Below, one piece after another: positions 43,746 to 53,764 of a stretch of 64,000 nucleotides of DNA. The notes under the pieces are model-generated. The model was not told the origin of the DNA and made no database searches. It worked only from the letters and a program-made list of their open reading frames with translations. The first letter of the stretch is position 1. Every line of letters starts with the position of its first letter. This stretch comes from JADZAA01 sp039810485 (lineage in GTDB: Bacteria > Bacteroidota > Ignavibacteria > Kapaibacteriales > UBA961): assembly GCA_039810485.1 (NCBI GenBank), contig JBDHXA010000001.1, forward strand, positions 1 to 64,000, written 5' to 3'. The position numbers were made by a program, and so were the translations under genes.

Positions 43746-45778
43746 TTAATGAGTGATAAAAACCGGCCATCGCTCGCGGCCTTCGAGAACATAGAAGCCG
43801 GATTGCAATTCCGAGGTTTCCGCTGTAATCTCCATTTGAGATGCGTTCGCGCGAACAATAGCTTTTCTCTCGTTTCCATAAGAATCAAAGAATGTAATGC
43901 TTTGCATTTCGTTGGAAACAGAGAACCGCAGTGCGTCAGCAGCAGGATTTGGAAATGGCTTCGTCAGCAGCAGCGTCGAGATAATTTCTCCTTTTATTCC
44001 GATATTGCATTTCTCTTTGCCGCTAATGCTGTCTGGAATACCCGAAAGCCTCAATGGCTGCGATTGAAGAACGCACGGAGTTTCATCAATAAATAAGGTG
44101 TTTCGGAAACCGCCTATAAAATGCGGCGCAAAATATGCTTTTACAGATAAAGTCGACTTCGGCGGGATGATGGCAGAATATCCGCCGCCGAATAAAGAAA
44201 TTTCGATATTTCTACCCATAAATAGTTTTGACACAAACACCGTTTCAGCGCATTGATTTGTCAGAAGCACATCGGCGCAGGAAGATTGACCGACGACAAC
44301 CGAGTTATGGAAATTTGGGAGAAGCACAGAAGAAACTGACAACGCAGACGCTCTGTTAAGAACGTCTGATTTTTCAGAAGTAAGACCTGCGGCATTGGTT
44401 ACAATAATTCTGAACTTGCCTGCTTTTGACTGGTCTTGCAAAGTAACTATTACTGTTGTATGTGAAGAAGGCAGATTAGGCGATATGCGCATATCTACAT
44501 TATTGCTTTGGGCATTATCAATTTTAACATCGGTTATTGCGTCAGAATCGTCCGTCTCGAAAGTAAAGGAAGAGCAATCACTTCTGCCATCGCTTAATGA
44601 AGGCTGTTCGGAAATAATATCCTGTTCAAGAATTTCTACTGCAGGTGTAAATCCATTGTTATCGGTGTAGCCGGCTATAACAACAATTTTAACTGCAAAT
44701 AGTTTGCCATTTCTGTAAATAGGAATGGAATGCGATGTTGAATAACTATGCGAATGGTTCATATTTGGATCAAGTGACGTTATTCCTGTTTTGAGCTTAA
44801 TCCATTCAGTAGATGATAATGTATTGTAGCCAAATAGCTTGCCGCTAAATCCGCCTACAGCTATCAAAGTTGAAGAATCCCATTGTCCCAGAAAAGATTT
44901 ATGCCTATCAGTCTGCATAAGTCCAATCAAGCGAAATGTATTATTTTCTTTTATTGCAACATTGTGAAGCCAATCAACATGGCGATATTTTTCATTGTTG
45001 CCACCGCAACTAACAATATTTCCACTCCATAATTTTATTGTGGCCGGTTTTTCGGAGGGGATAGTCATAATTCCTACCTGCTTCCAAGTATCACTTGGCA
45101 CATCATAGTGATATACTGCATCTGATTGATTGCTGTTAGTACCGCCCTCACGGCCGCCGAAAACAATAAGTATATTTTCTGAGGAATACTCAGACACTAG
45201 ATCATTGCATATAATAGGATAATTGGCAATTGGTCTTAATTTCTGTGTTTCAATACTAAATATTTCTGCATTGCTAATTGATTCTATATTTACATTGCGA
45301 CCGCCGACAACAAGAAATTCTTTGTCTGATATCCAAATCGCGGTAATTTGTCGCCTTGGAAAAATTAATGCGTCATAGAATGTCCACGTATTGTCTTTAA
45401 TATTGTATGCTTCGATTTTTTGGGTAGCGTCATTATTATTAAATACTCCGCCAATCGCCAAAACTAATGAATCACCAAAACTAATGAATTGCCAATTAAT
45501 AAAGAAGCAAATTCCGAGCGTGGGGACGATATTAGCATAACAATGGTAATTGTATTGTTAGCAAAGTTAATTAATTCGGTGGATGCTGTAAATCCAGATG
45601 TATTAGTTTTTCCAAAAACTCATATTTTATTGTCACCTATGTAAACTGACTGATGGTAAGAACGCAAATTACGCAAATTGCCAATGGTGCGCCATTGAGG
45701 ATTACTAAGCATTGATATAAAATCCATCAATAATAACAGCACAAATAAACTGGATAATTGCTTAATATGTATATATTT
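43746..45778 (-). pseudogene. Broken kelch-repeat protein with T9SS sorting domain
   Basis: The long open segment 43746-45461 lacks a proper start (only TTG) and begins in the middle of a kelch motif (LAIGGVFNNNDATQKIEAYN). Upstream, another frame encodes the missing part: a signal-like stretch (IKQLSSLFVLLLLMDFIS), QWRTIGNLRNLRSYHQSVYI and LIGNSLVLAIGG when one unit of a 17-bp tandem duplication (45456-45472, 45473-45489) is removed. A TGA at 45620-45622 stands where a kelch Trp or similar codon would be expected, and at the expected start TAG-AAA replaces a Met codon. The C-terminal part is intact to a Por sorting domain (FPNPAADALRF, QSGFYVLEG). The original was probably a secreted beta-propeller protein. 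A truncated product could still be made. Confidence 0.85.
45456..45489 (-). repeat. 17-bp tandem duplication causing a frameshift
   Basis: Two adjacent 17-bp units, 45456-45472 and 45473-45489, differ at one base. Seventeen is not a multiple of three, and removal of one unit restores a continuous kelch reading frame. Confidence 0.9.
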
Positions 45779-45787
45779 CTATTGATT

Positions 45788-46555
45788 TTAATTATTCTTG
45801 TTAGCTTTGAGTAAATATAAACGCATTCTGAGTTGAGGAAATTTTAAAGTTGCTCGCTTTAGAAAAAAACTATTGAATATTTTGGGTAGGAATGTACTTT
45901 GTAAAAGTAACTTTATTAGATAAATTTTTGAATAACGATAAATTTTTCTCTCAATATATTCTCCAAATTGAGCAATAAAGACATCATATTCCGATGCTAA
46001 ATAAAATACTGATCTAAAATCATTAGCTAGTAGATCAGAATTAATATAATCTGGGTGATTACCTTCGGTTTGGATGTTACAAGAAAAATAAAATAAAGTG
46101 TTGGAATAACCCATTTTATTGACAGTGTTAAATATTTGTCTGCGTTCTGAACTGTCAAGATATGAAAGAAATTGAAATCCGAGTATTATATGATATGAAT
46201 TACTGCAAATTAATGCTAAATCTTCTGTAACAACCTGATAATGTACTTTGGTATGCTTGTGTAATTTATATGCTTTTTCAATTGCCTTTTCTGCAATATC
46301 AACTGCGGTGTATTCAATATTCACAAAATATTGCGATAAAGCAAAATATATTTTTTCGGTTAATATTCCAGAGCCGCAACCGATATCAAGAATAGAAATT
46401 GACGAAGATCGGTCAAATTGCTTCTTCATATCTTCCATGATATGAGCAATACATAGGTCATGCCAGAGAGCCAACGACCCTCGCCAATCCGAGCTCCATT
46501 GGTCTACTTCATAAGTTTCGTAATCGCGATTTATTTGAGCAAGATCACGTTGCAT
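45788..46555 (-). CDS. Class I SAM-dependent methyltransferase
   Basis: A 255-residue soluble protein. The SAM-binding core is ISILDIGCGSGILTEKIYFA (motif I) followed by YTAVDIAEKAIEKAY (motif II, acidic loop) and the post-motif region CSNSYHIILGFQFLSYL. The C-terminal part (about 175-255) has an aromatic and basic-rich helix region without clear family marks. The product is unknown. It is 13 bp downstream of the three-domain fusion gene and shares its strand, so the two probably form one transcript for modification of a surface glycan or lipid. Confidence 0.85.
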   Translation of the reverse strand: MQRDLAQINRDYETYEVDQWSSDWRGSLALWHDLCIAHIMEDMKKQFDRSSSISILDIGCGSGILTEKIYFALSQYFVNIEYTAVDIAEKAIEKAYKLHKHTKVHYQVVTEDLALICSNSYHIILGFQFLSYLDSSERRQIFNTVNKMGYSNTLFYFSCNIQTEGNHPDYINSDLLANDFRSVFYLASEYDVFIAQFGEYIERKIYRYSKIYLIKLLLQSTFLPKIFNSFFLKRATLKFPQLRMRLYLLKANKNN

Positions 46556-46568
46556 AGTTATTTTGATT

Positions 46569-48803
46569 TTATAGGTAATTTTTTAGTTTATGCATCCATT
46601 CTCTTGGATATTTTTTCTTGTACGTATTTGCGTATGCTTTTGTGGTTGCATACCATTCATAACGCCGCTCATGCCAGCGTTTATCCGGTACGAAGTTTTG
46701 AGAAGCAAGGAACTCGTCAGCTAATATCGGTCTTTGTATAAGAACATCAAGGGAATATGGATAAACTATTCCAACAGTGGCATCAAGCACATATTGAGCA
46801 TTGTCCCCATACACTTCAACGACTGTATGTGTGTCGAGGCCTTGCGATCCGCGGCCAAATGGCAAATTACGAAGAAAAAATGTGGCAATGCGTGAAGCAA
46901 ATCCTTCTTGATGCAAAATATATTGTGCAGATCGGGAATAGGAGCCGCACCATCCATAACCGTCTTTTAAAATTTGCAAGCCGCTCGAAGAAAAATTATC
47001 TTTTTTGGGAGAAATTATTCTATAACAAAATGATGCTATTTGTTGCAAACGAAGCAATTCATTATATGATTTCCACGCAGTAATATATGTAGAAACATGA
47101 TTAGATGGAAGATAAGGGCGCTCGCCCCATCGTTTTACTGCGTTTACTTCCTCGATGTAAATATTTAAGAATCCTATCTTTTCAAGCCGTGCGTAAATTT
47201 CGTCGCTGTCCATGCGCCAGTTATGATTTGGCGTTATATAATCGGGGTTTCGGGCATCTGGAGGCACGCACATAGCTAAAACTCCACCTGGCTTTAGTGC
47301 TCGAAAACATTCTTCCAGAACACGATGCGGCGAATAACTATGCTCGATAGTATTATCAGCATAAATTGCGTCAAAATAATGATCTTCAAACGGCAAATGA
47401 TGAAAATCACACTTTATTGCTTCTACGCCATACACATTTCTTGCTTTTTCGAGAAATGCGTCGCCAAAATCAAGCCCAACCACGCGCTTTGGAGCGACAA
47501 GCCGCTCTTTAATGGCTTTTGTCCAGTAACCTGACCCGCAGCCAAGATCTAAAACATATTCGCTTGTTACTGGGATTTTCTGCTGTAGATAGCCGGATAT
47601 TTTTTCATTTCGTTCTTCGCCGATAATTGCTTTGTATTCAACTGCCACCTGAAAGTCCAAATCTTCCTGATGAGCAGACTCTGTTGATAATTCTTCCGTT
47701 AATGTGTGAATATGAGAAATAGTAGAAAATTGAATATTTTCTCTGCGAGAGATCGTTGAAAGCGTCATGTCAAAGGCTTTAAAATCTATTTTCCCTTTGC
47801 TATGCCCTATCATGACATATACGCGATCGCGCAGCATATCCTTGTGAGTTTTGGGTAGAAGCCATGGTATTATACGGGCAATTGGAGCAAATTTCCGACC
47901 GCCATGATAACCAACTTTTACAAAAAAATTATGAAGAATAGGAGTTTTTGTAGAAAATAAAAGCTTAAATTTTTCAGCGCGAGAAACGGCGTTGAGCAAT
48001 TCAAATTGCCTGATCATGGATGAATAATCTGCATCGTCAAAAAACCAGCGTTTTACTTTCTTTTTAAAAAATGGCAAAGGAATATTAAATATTCGTGGAA
48101 ATTGCCGCACTGTTGAGACGGGTATTTCCAAAAAATTGCGTTCTGCGGGCGGAGCGAAATAGTTAACATTGTAAGAAGAAGCGTAATAGGGCTGAGCAGA
48201 CCAAGCCATGCGGAAATCATTACCCCTATCCGGTTGGAATCCGCCTTTCCAAACCGATGAGTCGGCAGTAATTCCAATTTCTAGCAAAGAATCCACAATT
48301 TGTTTGCTCGGCTGAATTTGATAGGCACCTGCGCGAAAAGTCGTAACTCGGTAATCTGGTTTGACTGGACGAAGCATGTTTTCCATATCGCTTTTGCATC
48401 GTCGAAGCAGTTCTGTTAGATTTCCAGGATAATCATGTAATTTCTGATATGTATTATCCCAAAACCAAGAATTTGAGGCCTCGTCGTAAGATGCGCCGGT
48501 TTCAGGCAGCCAGCTTACATGCAGGTGCAGTTGCACGTCATGCCCATCGCGTATAGCATCGCGAAGCTGCTCTTCTATTTCTGATGCAATAGCAGGTCGG
48601 TGTTTTTGCAGCCAATAATATTCGCCAATTTCAAAGAAAATAGTAAGTTTTGCGTTATAGCGATTGCAGATTGCAAGCAATTGTGCTGTTGGACTTATAA
48701 CAGTTTCTTGCCAGTCAATTCGCTTATCGGCAGGAATATGAGGGTGCCACGTTTCGTAATCGAGAGTAATGACAATATGGCTCTTTGCCGGTGTTTCCGT
48801 CAT
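46569..48803 (-). CDS. Polysaccharide deacetylase-methyltransferase-transglutaminase fusion
   Basis: A 744-residue protein of three recognisable parts. Residues 8-360 form a NodB/PIG-A-deacetylase-type barrel: first metal ligand D15 (VITLDYETW), then H88, H93 and H95 in HDVQLHLHVSW, with YRVTTFRAGAYQIQP further on. Residues 412-575 are a class I methyltransferase: VLDLGCGSGYWTKA, VVGLDFGDAF, AIYADNTIEHSYSPHRVLEE, LKPGGVLAMCVPP. Residues 600-690 are transglutaminase-like with a Cys-His-Asp triad C619 (GYGWCGSYS), H659 (LDTHTVVEVY) and D674 (VLDATVG). Such a fusion suggests steps on one glycan or peptide intermediate. Its start lies 20 bp from that of a divergent flippase gene, supporting a surface-polymer role; the chemistry is inferred. 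Confidence 0.82.
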   Translation of the reverse strand: MTETPAKSHIVITLDYETWHPHIPADKRIDWQETVISPTAQLLAICNRYNAKLTIFFEIGEYYWLQKHRPAIASEIEEQLRDAIRDGHDVQLHLHVSWLPETGASYDEASNSWFWDNTYQKLHDYPGNLTELLRRCKSDMENMLRPVKPDYRVTTFRAGAYQIQPSKQIVDSLLEIGITADSSVWKGGFQPDRGNDFRMAWSAQPYYASSYNVNYFAPPAERNFLEIPVSTVRQFPRIFNIPLPFFKKKVKRWFFDDADYSSMIRQFELLNAVSRAEKFKLLFSTKTPILHNFFVKVGYHGGRKFAPIARIIPWLLPKTHKDMLRDRVYVMIGHSKGKIDFKAFDMTLSTISRRENIQFSTISHIHTLTEELSTESAHQEDLDFQVAVEYKAIIGEERNEKISGYLQQKIPVTSEYVLDLGCGSGYWTKAIKERLVAPKRVVGLDFGDAFLEKARNVYGVEAIKCDFHHLPFEDHYFDAIYADNTIEHSYSPHRVLEECFRALKPGGVLAMCVPPDARNPDYITPNHNWRMDSDEIYARLEKIGFLNIYIEEVNAVKRWGERPYLPSNHVSTYITAWKSYNELLRLQQIASFCYRIISPKKDNFSSSGLQILKDGYGWCGSYSRSAQYILHQEGFASRIATFFLRNLPFGRGSQGLDTHTVVEVYGDNAQYVLDATVGIVYPYSLDVLIQRPILADEFLASQNFVPDKRWHERRYEWYATTKAYANTYKKKYPREWMHKLKNYL

Positions 48804-48823
48804 ACATTATTTTGCTTTATACA

Positions 48824-50134
48824 ATGATGTTTCAAACAAAATTACGCCCGTTTATAGCAATTACCAAAAAACTGACGGTACGTAATATCTTCAAAAACAT
48901 CACCACTTCCGAATCGAAAAAAGCAGTTACACTTTACGCGGCTCAGGCATTCGGTCTTGTCTTTTCTTTTGTTGCGCAAAAATTGAACACTAAATACCTT
49001 GTTTCACCAGAAGAATATGGTATTGTAACCGGAAGCTTAGCAATTTTTACTTTTCTTTATACGATTTTTGAGTTTGGCGTATTTTCATCAGGCGCTCGAA
49101 TGCTTGCGCGCGCAAAGACGGAAAAAGAAATGCGACAAGTGTGGGGAATCTTGTGTGTTTTTGTCGGTTTTATTTCGATTAGTTTTTCAATAGTTATCGG
49201 GCTTGCAGCTATATTCTTTGATTTTCTTCTTCCGGTTGCAGGAATGAAAGAAGTCCTTCTCACAACCTCTCTTCTGGCCTGGGTTTTCCCGTTGCAATAT
49301 TTTTTTCAAGAGACAATACCCGGTTCTCAAAAAATGTATCAGCTTTCAACGTATACAATATTTTCAAAATTTTTATATGCAGGAGGATTATTTATAGCAA
49401 TTAAAATGTTGCAATTAAACTCATCAATTTCGCTCATTCTTAACTTAAGTTCTATGGCAATCAGTGGATGCATAACAATTCTTTTGCTAAAACCAATTTT
49501 TCGAGGTTGGAAAAGTAAGATTCCAGACTTAAAAAGAGAACTGAAGGAATATGGAACTCATGTTTATATTGGCAGATTATTTTCTTTGCCGGCTTTCAAT
49601 TTAGCAGGGATGCTGGTGCCATTATTAGGAGGTACCGCAGCTTCAGCGTTTTTTTCTATCGGAGGCAATATCACTACGCCAATGGTGCAGGCAAGCCAGG
49701 CAATTTCATCAACATTGTATAAAAATTTCTTAATGCAAAAGCGATTAAAATATCGCTTAATAGTGATAAATGGCGGAGTGCTTTGCATTATCGGTCTCAC
49801 AATCTATTTTGGAGCACCAGCGATAATTCGCTTGGCAGCAAGCGAAAAATATTATGCTGCCATACCTTTGATGTTCCCATTAGTTTTAGCTGGGTTATTT
49901 CAGGGATTGTATCAGCCGCTTAATATATTCGTATCTGCGCATGGTCGAGGCAAATGGATGCGGCAAGTCTCGACTGCGGGAGCTGTTTTTGATACAGCTT
50001 CCTGTCTTATCCTTATACCTATCTTTGGCGTTGTCGGCGCGTGTTGGCAAAGTGTTGCTAGCCGTATATTTTGGCTATTGCTCTGCTGGTACAATTACCG
50101 TCGAACAGTGCGATATCTAGCAAAAAATCAATAG
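48824..50134 (+). CDS. Wzx-like polysaccharide flippase (MOP superfamily)
   Basis: An in-frame TTG at 48785 would overlap the divergent gene, so ATG at 48824 (or 48827) is taken, giving 436 residues. About twelve hydrophobic segments run through the protein, with the pattern of oligosaccharide flippases: ITTSESKKAVTLYAAQAFGLVF at the start, YGIVTGSLAIFTFLYTIFEFG, and the pair ending SFGVVGACWQSVASRIFWLL-type helices. These proteins flip lipid-linked glycans across the inner membrane. The divergent fusion gene (deacetylase/methyltransferase/transglutaminase) and the linked methyltransferase are the likely partners; no glycosyltransferase is nearby. Assigned by topology and motifs only. Confidence 0.8.
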   Translation: MMFQTKLRPFIAITKKLTVRNIFKNITTSESKKAVTLYAAQAFGLVFSFVAQKLNTKYLVSPEEYGIVTGSLAIFTFLYTIFEFGVFSSGARMLARAKTEKEMRQVWGILCVFVGFISISFSIVIGLAAIFFDFLLPVAGMKEVLLTTSLLAWVFPLQYFFQETIPGSQKMYQLSTYTIFSKFLYAGGLFIAIKMLQLNSSISLILNLSSMAISGCITILLLKPIFRGWKSKIPDLKRELKEYGTHVYIGRLFSLPAFNLAGMLVPLLGGTAASAFFSIGGNITTPMVQASQAISSTLYKNFLMQKRLKYRLIVINGGVLCIIGLTIYFGAPAIIRLAASEKYYAAIPLMFPLVLAGLFQGLYQPLNIFVSAHGRGKWMRQVSTAGAVFDTASCLILIPIFGVVGACWQSVASRIFWLLLCWYNYRRTVRYLAKNQ

Positions 50135-50141
50135 AATATTT

Positions 50142-51491
50142 CTATGTTAAAACAATATTTAATGGCATATAATCAGCCGTTTGTTCGGCATTTTCTTCAT
50201 TGTTCATTATTGTGCCTTTTACAAATTCACCTTCAAGTTCTACGAGCTGAACGCGAACGGGACTATGCCCGAGACGATATCCGCCTCTAAATATAGTTCT
50301 TACATAATTTTCCGTCCAACCTATCCAAGTTCCTGTTGTTGCGTCGAAAGTTTCTGGGATTACTGTTCGGACAGTGCATAATTGTGATTGGTAAAATTCT
50401 TGTTTTTTTATGTTAGACAAATCCCGCAGACGGTTTGTGCGCGCTTGTTTAATTTTTGCCGCCACTTTACCCTGAAATTCAGCTGCCGGAGTATTTGTGC
50501 GTTCCGAGTAGGAAAATACATGAAAATAAGAGGCAGGCGATTCGCTGAGAAATTGAAAAGTTTCCTCAAAATGACGGTCTGATTCGCCCGGAAACCCACT
50601 GATTACGTCTATTCCTATGCAGCAATCGGGTATTGCACTTTTAATGCTGTGAAGCAAATCTGAGTAGAATTGAGCAATATACCGTCTTCGCATGAGTCGT
50701 AATATATCGGAAGAGCCACTTTGAAGCGGAATATGAAAGTGCGGAACAATAATTTTTGAAGATGCGACAAGCTCCAGAATTTCCGTTTTGAGCAAGTTTG
50801 GCTCGATAGACGATATACGAACGCGAAATGAAGGACTCAACTCTTCGATTTTTTTCAAAACATCGAAAAACTTCTCGCCGTTCGAAGATGTATAATCTCC
50901 TAAGTTGATACCTGTAAGGACAACTTCGCGATATCCGGCTTCTTCTAAGGAATGAAACTGCGCCTCAATTGTCTCGAATCCCATGCTTCTGCTTCCGCCT
51001 CTGGCGATAGGAATTGTGCAGAAACTGCATGAATAGCTGCAACCATCTTGCATTTTGAGAAAAGCCCGAGTTCGGCTGTCTCCATCAGATGATTTTGCCA
51101 TTTCAAAATTCATATTCTGGGCTTCTGTTACGAAGATTTTGGTTGCATCGAGTTTCTCGAATGATGAAATATGCTGTAAAATTGAAAATTTATCGGCAGT
51201 TCCAAATACGGCATCAACGCCGTCTATTGAGGCAATCTCTTCGGGCTTTAGCTGAGCATAGCAACCAGCGACTGCAATAAAAGCATTCGGTGAAATGCGT
51301 AATGCACGACGAATAATTTTTCTACATTCTGCGTCTGCACTATCGGTAACAGAGCAAGTATTAATTATAACTGCGTCAGCCGGTTCGTCAAAAGGAATAA
51401 TAGTGTGACCAGCTTTGCGAAATTGCTCGCCGATCGAGGAAGTTTCAGCGTAGTTCAGTTTGCAACCAAGCGTGTATAAGGCAACTTTCAT
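50142..51491 (-). CDS. mtaB: tRNA t6A37 methylthiotransferase MtaB
   Basis: The ATG at 51491 begins MKVALYTLGCKLNYAE, the standard MtaB start, giving 449 residues. It carries the N-terminal UPF0004 cluster (C10, C46, C77), the radical-SAM triad C151-C155-C158 (DGCSYSCSFCTIP) and a C-terminal TRAM-like stretch. It converts t6A37 of tRNA to ms2t6A by radical chemistry. It is convergent with the flippase gene (stops 7 bp apart) and 28 bp downstream of an M1 peptidase gene start-side neighbour on the same strand, without functional link. Confidence 0.95.
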   Translation of the reverse strand: MKVALYTLGCKLNYAETSSIGEQFRKAGHTIIPFDEPADAVIINTCSVTDSADAECRKIIRRALRISPNAFIAVAGCYAQLKPEEIASIDGVDAVFGTADKFSILQHISSFEKLDATKIFVTEAQNMNFEMAKSSDGDSRTRAFLKMQDGCSYSCSFCTIPIARGGSRSMGFETIEAQFHSLEEAGYREVVLTGINLGDYTSSNGEKFFDVLKKIEELSPSFRVRISSIEPNLLKTEILELVASSKIIVPHFHIPLQSGSSDILRLMRRRYIAQFYSDLLHSIKSAIPDCCIGIDVISGFPGESDRHFEETFQFLSESPASYFHVFSYSERTNTPAAEFQGKVAAKIKQARTNRLRDLSNIKKQEFYQSQLCTVRTVIPETFDATTGTWIGWTENYVRTIFRGGYRLGHSPVRVQLVELEGEFVKGTIMNNEENAEQTADYMPLNIVLT

Positions 51492-51519
51492 TTGATTTCT
51501 AATTAACATTTCGAACTTT

Positions 51520-53637
51520 TTAGCGAATTACGGTCAGTGGTATCATTGTGTCAGCGCCGTCAATACTCAGGCGTACATAATACATACCGTTGGGAATATT
51601 GCACTCTTTATTTAATGTGTATTTTCCTGCCGGTACAATCGTATTATATAAGTTTTGGATATTTCTTCCTGTAACGTCATAGAGATTGATTTTTACAAGA
51701 GATTCGTTTCGCAAAACGAAAAAGTGCAATGAAATTTCATTTCCAGAAAGTGGATTAGGCGAAAGCGAACTTTTGTTGAAATCAGAGGATTCGCTCACCG
51801 ATAAAGCCGTTGAAGTTCGGAGGCAAAGAATATCTTCGTTTTCATCAACAATAGCAGATGCTACCGGAAAATCTGTTATAAATTCAAATTCTTGTCTTCG
51901 CTGATTATTCAATACTGTAAAAATTTGTTTTTTTCCGTCAGCACTTTTTACAGTAAGATTGACCGGCATAACAAATACTTCTGGGATATTATCGCCTGAT
52001 TGATTTTGTTTTAATGTAATTTTTATTAAATACTGACCTGATTGCTCTTGTGTCGAAAACTCGACATCGTATTCAGGATGACCGCGCTTATAAAGCCACT
52101 GGTCGAAGAAAGTTCGAATAGGCACAGCCGGCGAAGAAACTTCTTGTTCAAACACAGCAAGCATATCTTCGGTTTCAGCGTACGAAAAGGCGTATTTATT
52201 CAGATATTTTCGCATTGTAGGGAAGAATAGGCTGTCGCCTACAACATAACGCAGCATTGAGTATACCCATCCTGCTTTTGCATAAGTAGTGCCATAGTTG
52301 AACACATTTTCAAATGGTATGCCCCACACGGCTGGCTGCTCTCTCTGCATATAGCCATTTTTAGCGTTTCGCAGAAAATTATGATATCCGAGTTTCCCAT
52401 CTTTATACTCAGCCCAAAGAGCCTCTCCAAAGGTAGCACCGCCCTCATTAAGCCAAATATCCGCCCAAGTTGCGCACGTTACGTAATCGCCAGTCCATTG
52501 ATGCATAAGCTCATGCGCGAAGCCGGACTCGTCCAATCCATGTAGCCATGAGCGGTTTACAGTTGTTAACGATTGGTGTTCCATACCGCCGTAGTAAAAT
52601 GGATGCACTACAGTATGTCCGTAATTCTTAAAGGGATATTCTATATATTTCTCTGAAAAAACCTTTATCATTTCAGGCAGGCGAACAACCGAGTTTCTCA
52701 GATTGTATTTGTCCGATGTTGTTCCAGTTTCATCAATATCCTCCTGCCACGCATAGTTGTCAATCGGGATGCTGTCTAATGAATTAGTTGTTCGGTTATA
52801 CCATTGGCGGTACAGTCCAAACTGCGATGCGTTGACACATACAAGATAAGTCGAAATAGGCGTGCTGTCGCTCCAGAAATATATTCTTGTGGTATTCACT
52901 ATGTTAATTATCGGGCTTCCCTGTATGCTAGAACTTGCGGTAAAATTATGTTCGGTATTCGACGAAAAGGGAAGAGCAAGTCTAATTGAAAATTGAGCTT
53001 TGTCATAAGGATTGTCGTTGCATGGCATCCAAAAGCGCGCATCGGCAGGTTCGCTCATGGTATAAGCAATTGGTGCAAGTGTTCTTACAGAGTCGCCATT
53101 GCGACCCATTCCAACAAAAAATCCTTTAGGGTAAAGAAACAACCCTCTATTTTCCTGACTCGTTCTCGTGTAATATACTGAAAATGAAAAAGTGTCACCT
53201 TTGGAAAGTGGAGATGGTAGAGCAATAGTAAATCCGCTGTTTTCGGCTAACATCGTAAAAGGCAGTTTGGTCGTTAAATCGCTGGCTAATACATTTTCTA
53301 TTTGCATTGCTGATGCATCCAAGACGATAGTTTGCAACCCGGTTGAATCACAGCGGGCAGTAATATGATTTACGCCCTTAAAAGTATGATCTGGCTGTCC
53401 GCTTAGTGCTGTTTGCAAAGGATTTACCCAGTCCATCATCAAATCATATTTTAGCACATCATAGGGACGCTTAACAAGCGCTCGTTGTCCATCTAATATC
53501 ATTGGCTTAGAATGATAGTTCGAGAATCTGTGCTCTTGTTCTTGAGAAGCGTTCGGACGCAGAATATTAGGAATTTCTCCGAACATACTGGTACAGAAGG
53601 CGAATACGATAGTAAAAAGGGTTAGCAAGGTTTTCAT
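51520..53637 (-). CDS. M1-family metallopeptidase with T9SS sorting domain
   Basis: A 705-residue exported zinc peptidase. Signal peptide MKTLLTLFTIVFAFCTSMFG. Zinc site H375-E376-H379 (FAHELMHQWTGDYV) with E398 (WLNEGGATFGEALW). The GxMEN motif reads GGMEH (350-354). The last ~80 residues are a Por sorting domain (SPNPLSGNEISLHFF, YDVTGRNIQNLY, NGMYYVRLSID). It parallels the M1 gene at 25694-27646 but is clearly separate in sequence. It is likely surface-exposed or secreted for peptide uptake. The M28 peptidase gene lies 127 bp upstream on the same strand. Confidence 0.93.
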   Translation of the reverse strand: MKTLLTLFTIVFAFCTSMFGEIPNILRPNASQEQEHRFSNYHSKPMILDGQRALVKRPYDVLKYDLMMDWVNPLQTALSGQPDHTFKGVNHITARCDSTGLQTIVLDASAMQIENVLASDLTTKLPFTMLAENSGFTIALPSPLSKGDTFSFSVYYTRTSQENRGLFLYPKGFFVGMGRNGDSVRTLAPIAYTMSEPADARFWMPCNDNPYDKAQFSIRLALPFSSNTEHNFTASSSIQGSPIINIVNTTRIYFWSDSTPISTYLVCVNASQFGLYRQWYNRTTNSLDSIPIDNYAWQEDIDETGTTSDKYNLRNSVVRLPEMIKVFSEKYIEYPFKNYGHTVVHPFYYGGMEHQSLTTVNRSWLHGLDESGFAHELMHQWTGDYVTCATWADIWLNEGGATFGEALWAEYKDGKLGYHNFLRNAKNGYMQREQPAVWGIPFENVFNYGTTYAKAGWVYSMLRYVVGDSLFFPTMRKYLNKYAFSYAETEDMLAVFEQEVSSPAVPIRTFFDQWLYKRGHPEYDVEFSTQEQSGQYLIKITLKQNQSGDNIPEVFVMPVNLTVKSADGKKQIFTVLNNQRRQEFEFITDFPVASAIVDENEDILCLRTSTALSVSESSDFNKSSLSPNPLSGNEISLHFFVLRNESLVKINLYDVTGRNIQNLYNTIVPAGKYTLNKECNIPNGMYYVRLSIDGADTMIPLTVIR

Positions 53638-53764
53638 AGTTTATGGCACCACACGATAAAAAGTGAGGAAAGAGAATGAGAAAGTTGTAAGCAGCATTAT
53701 TAATTTACAAACAGACAGTTGTAAAATTTCAGTCAAACAATCGAATATTGAATACAATGTTACA

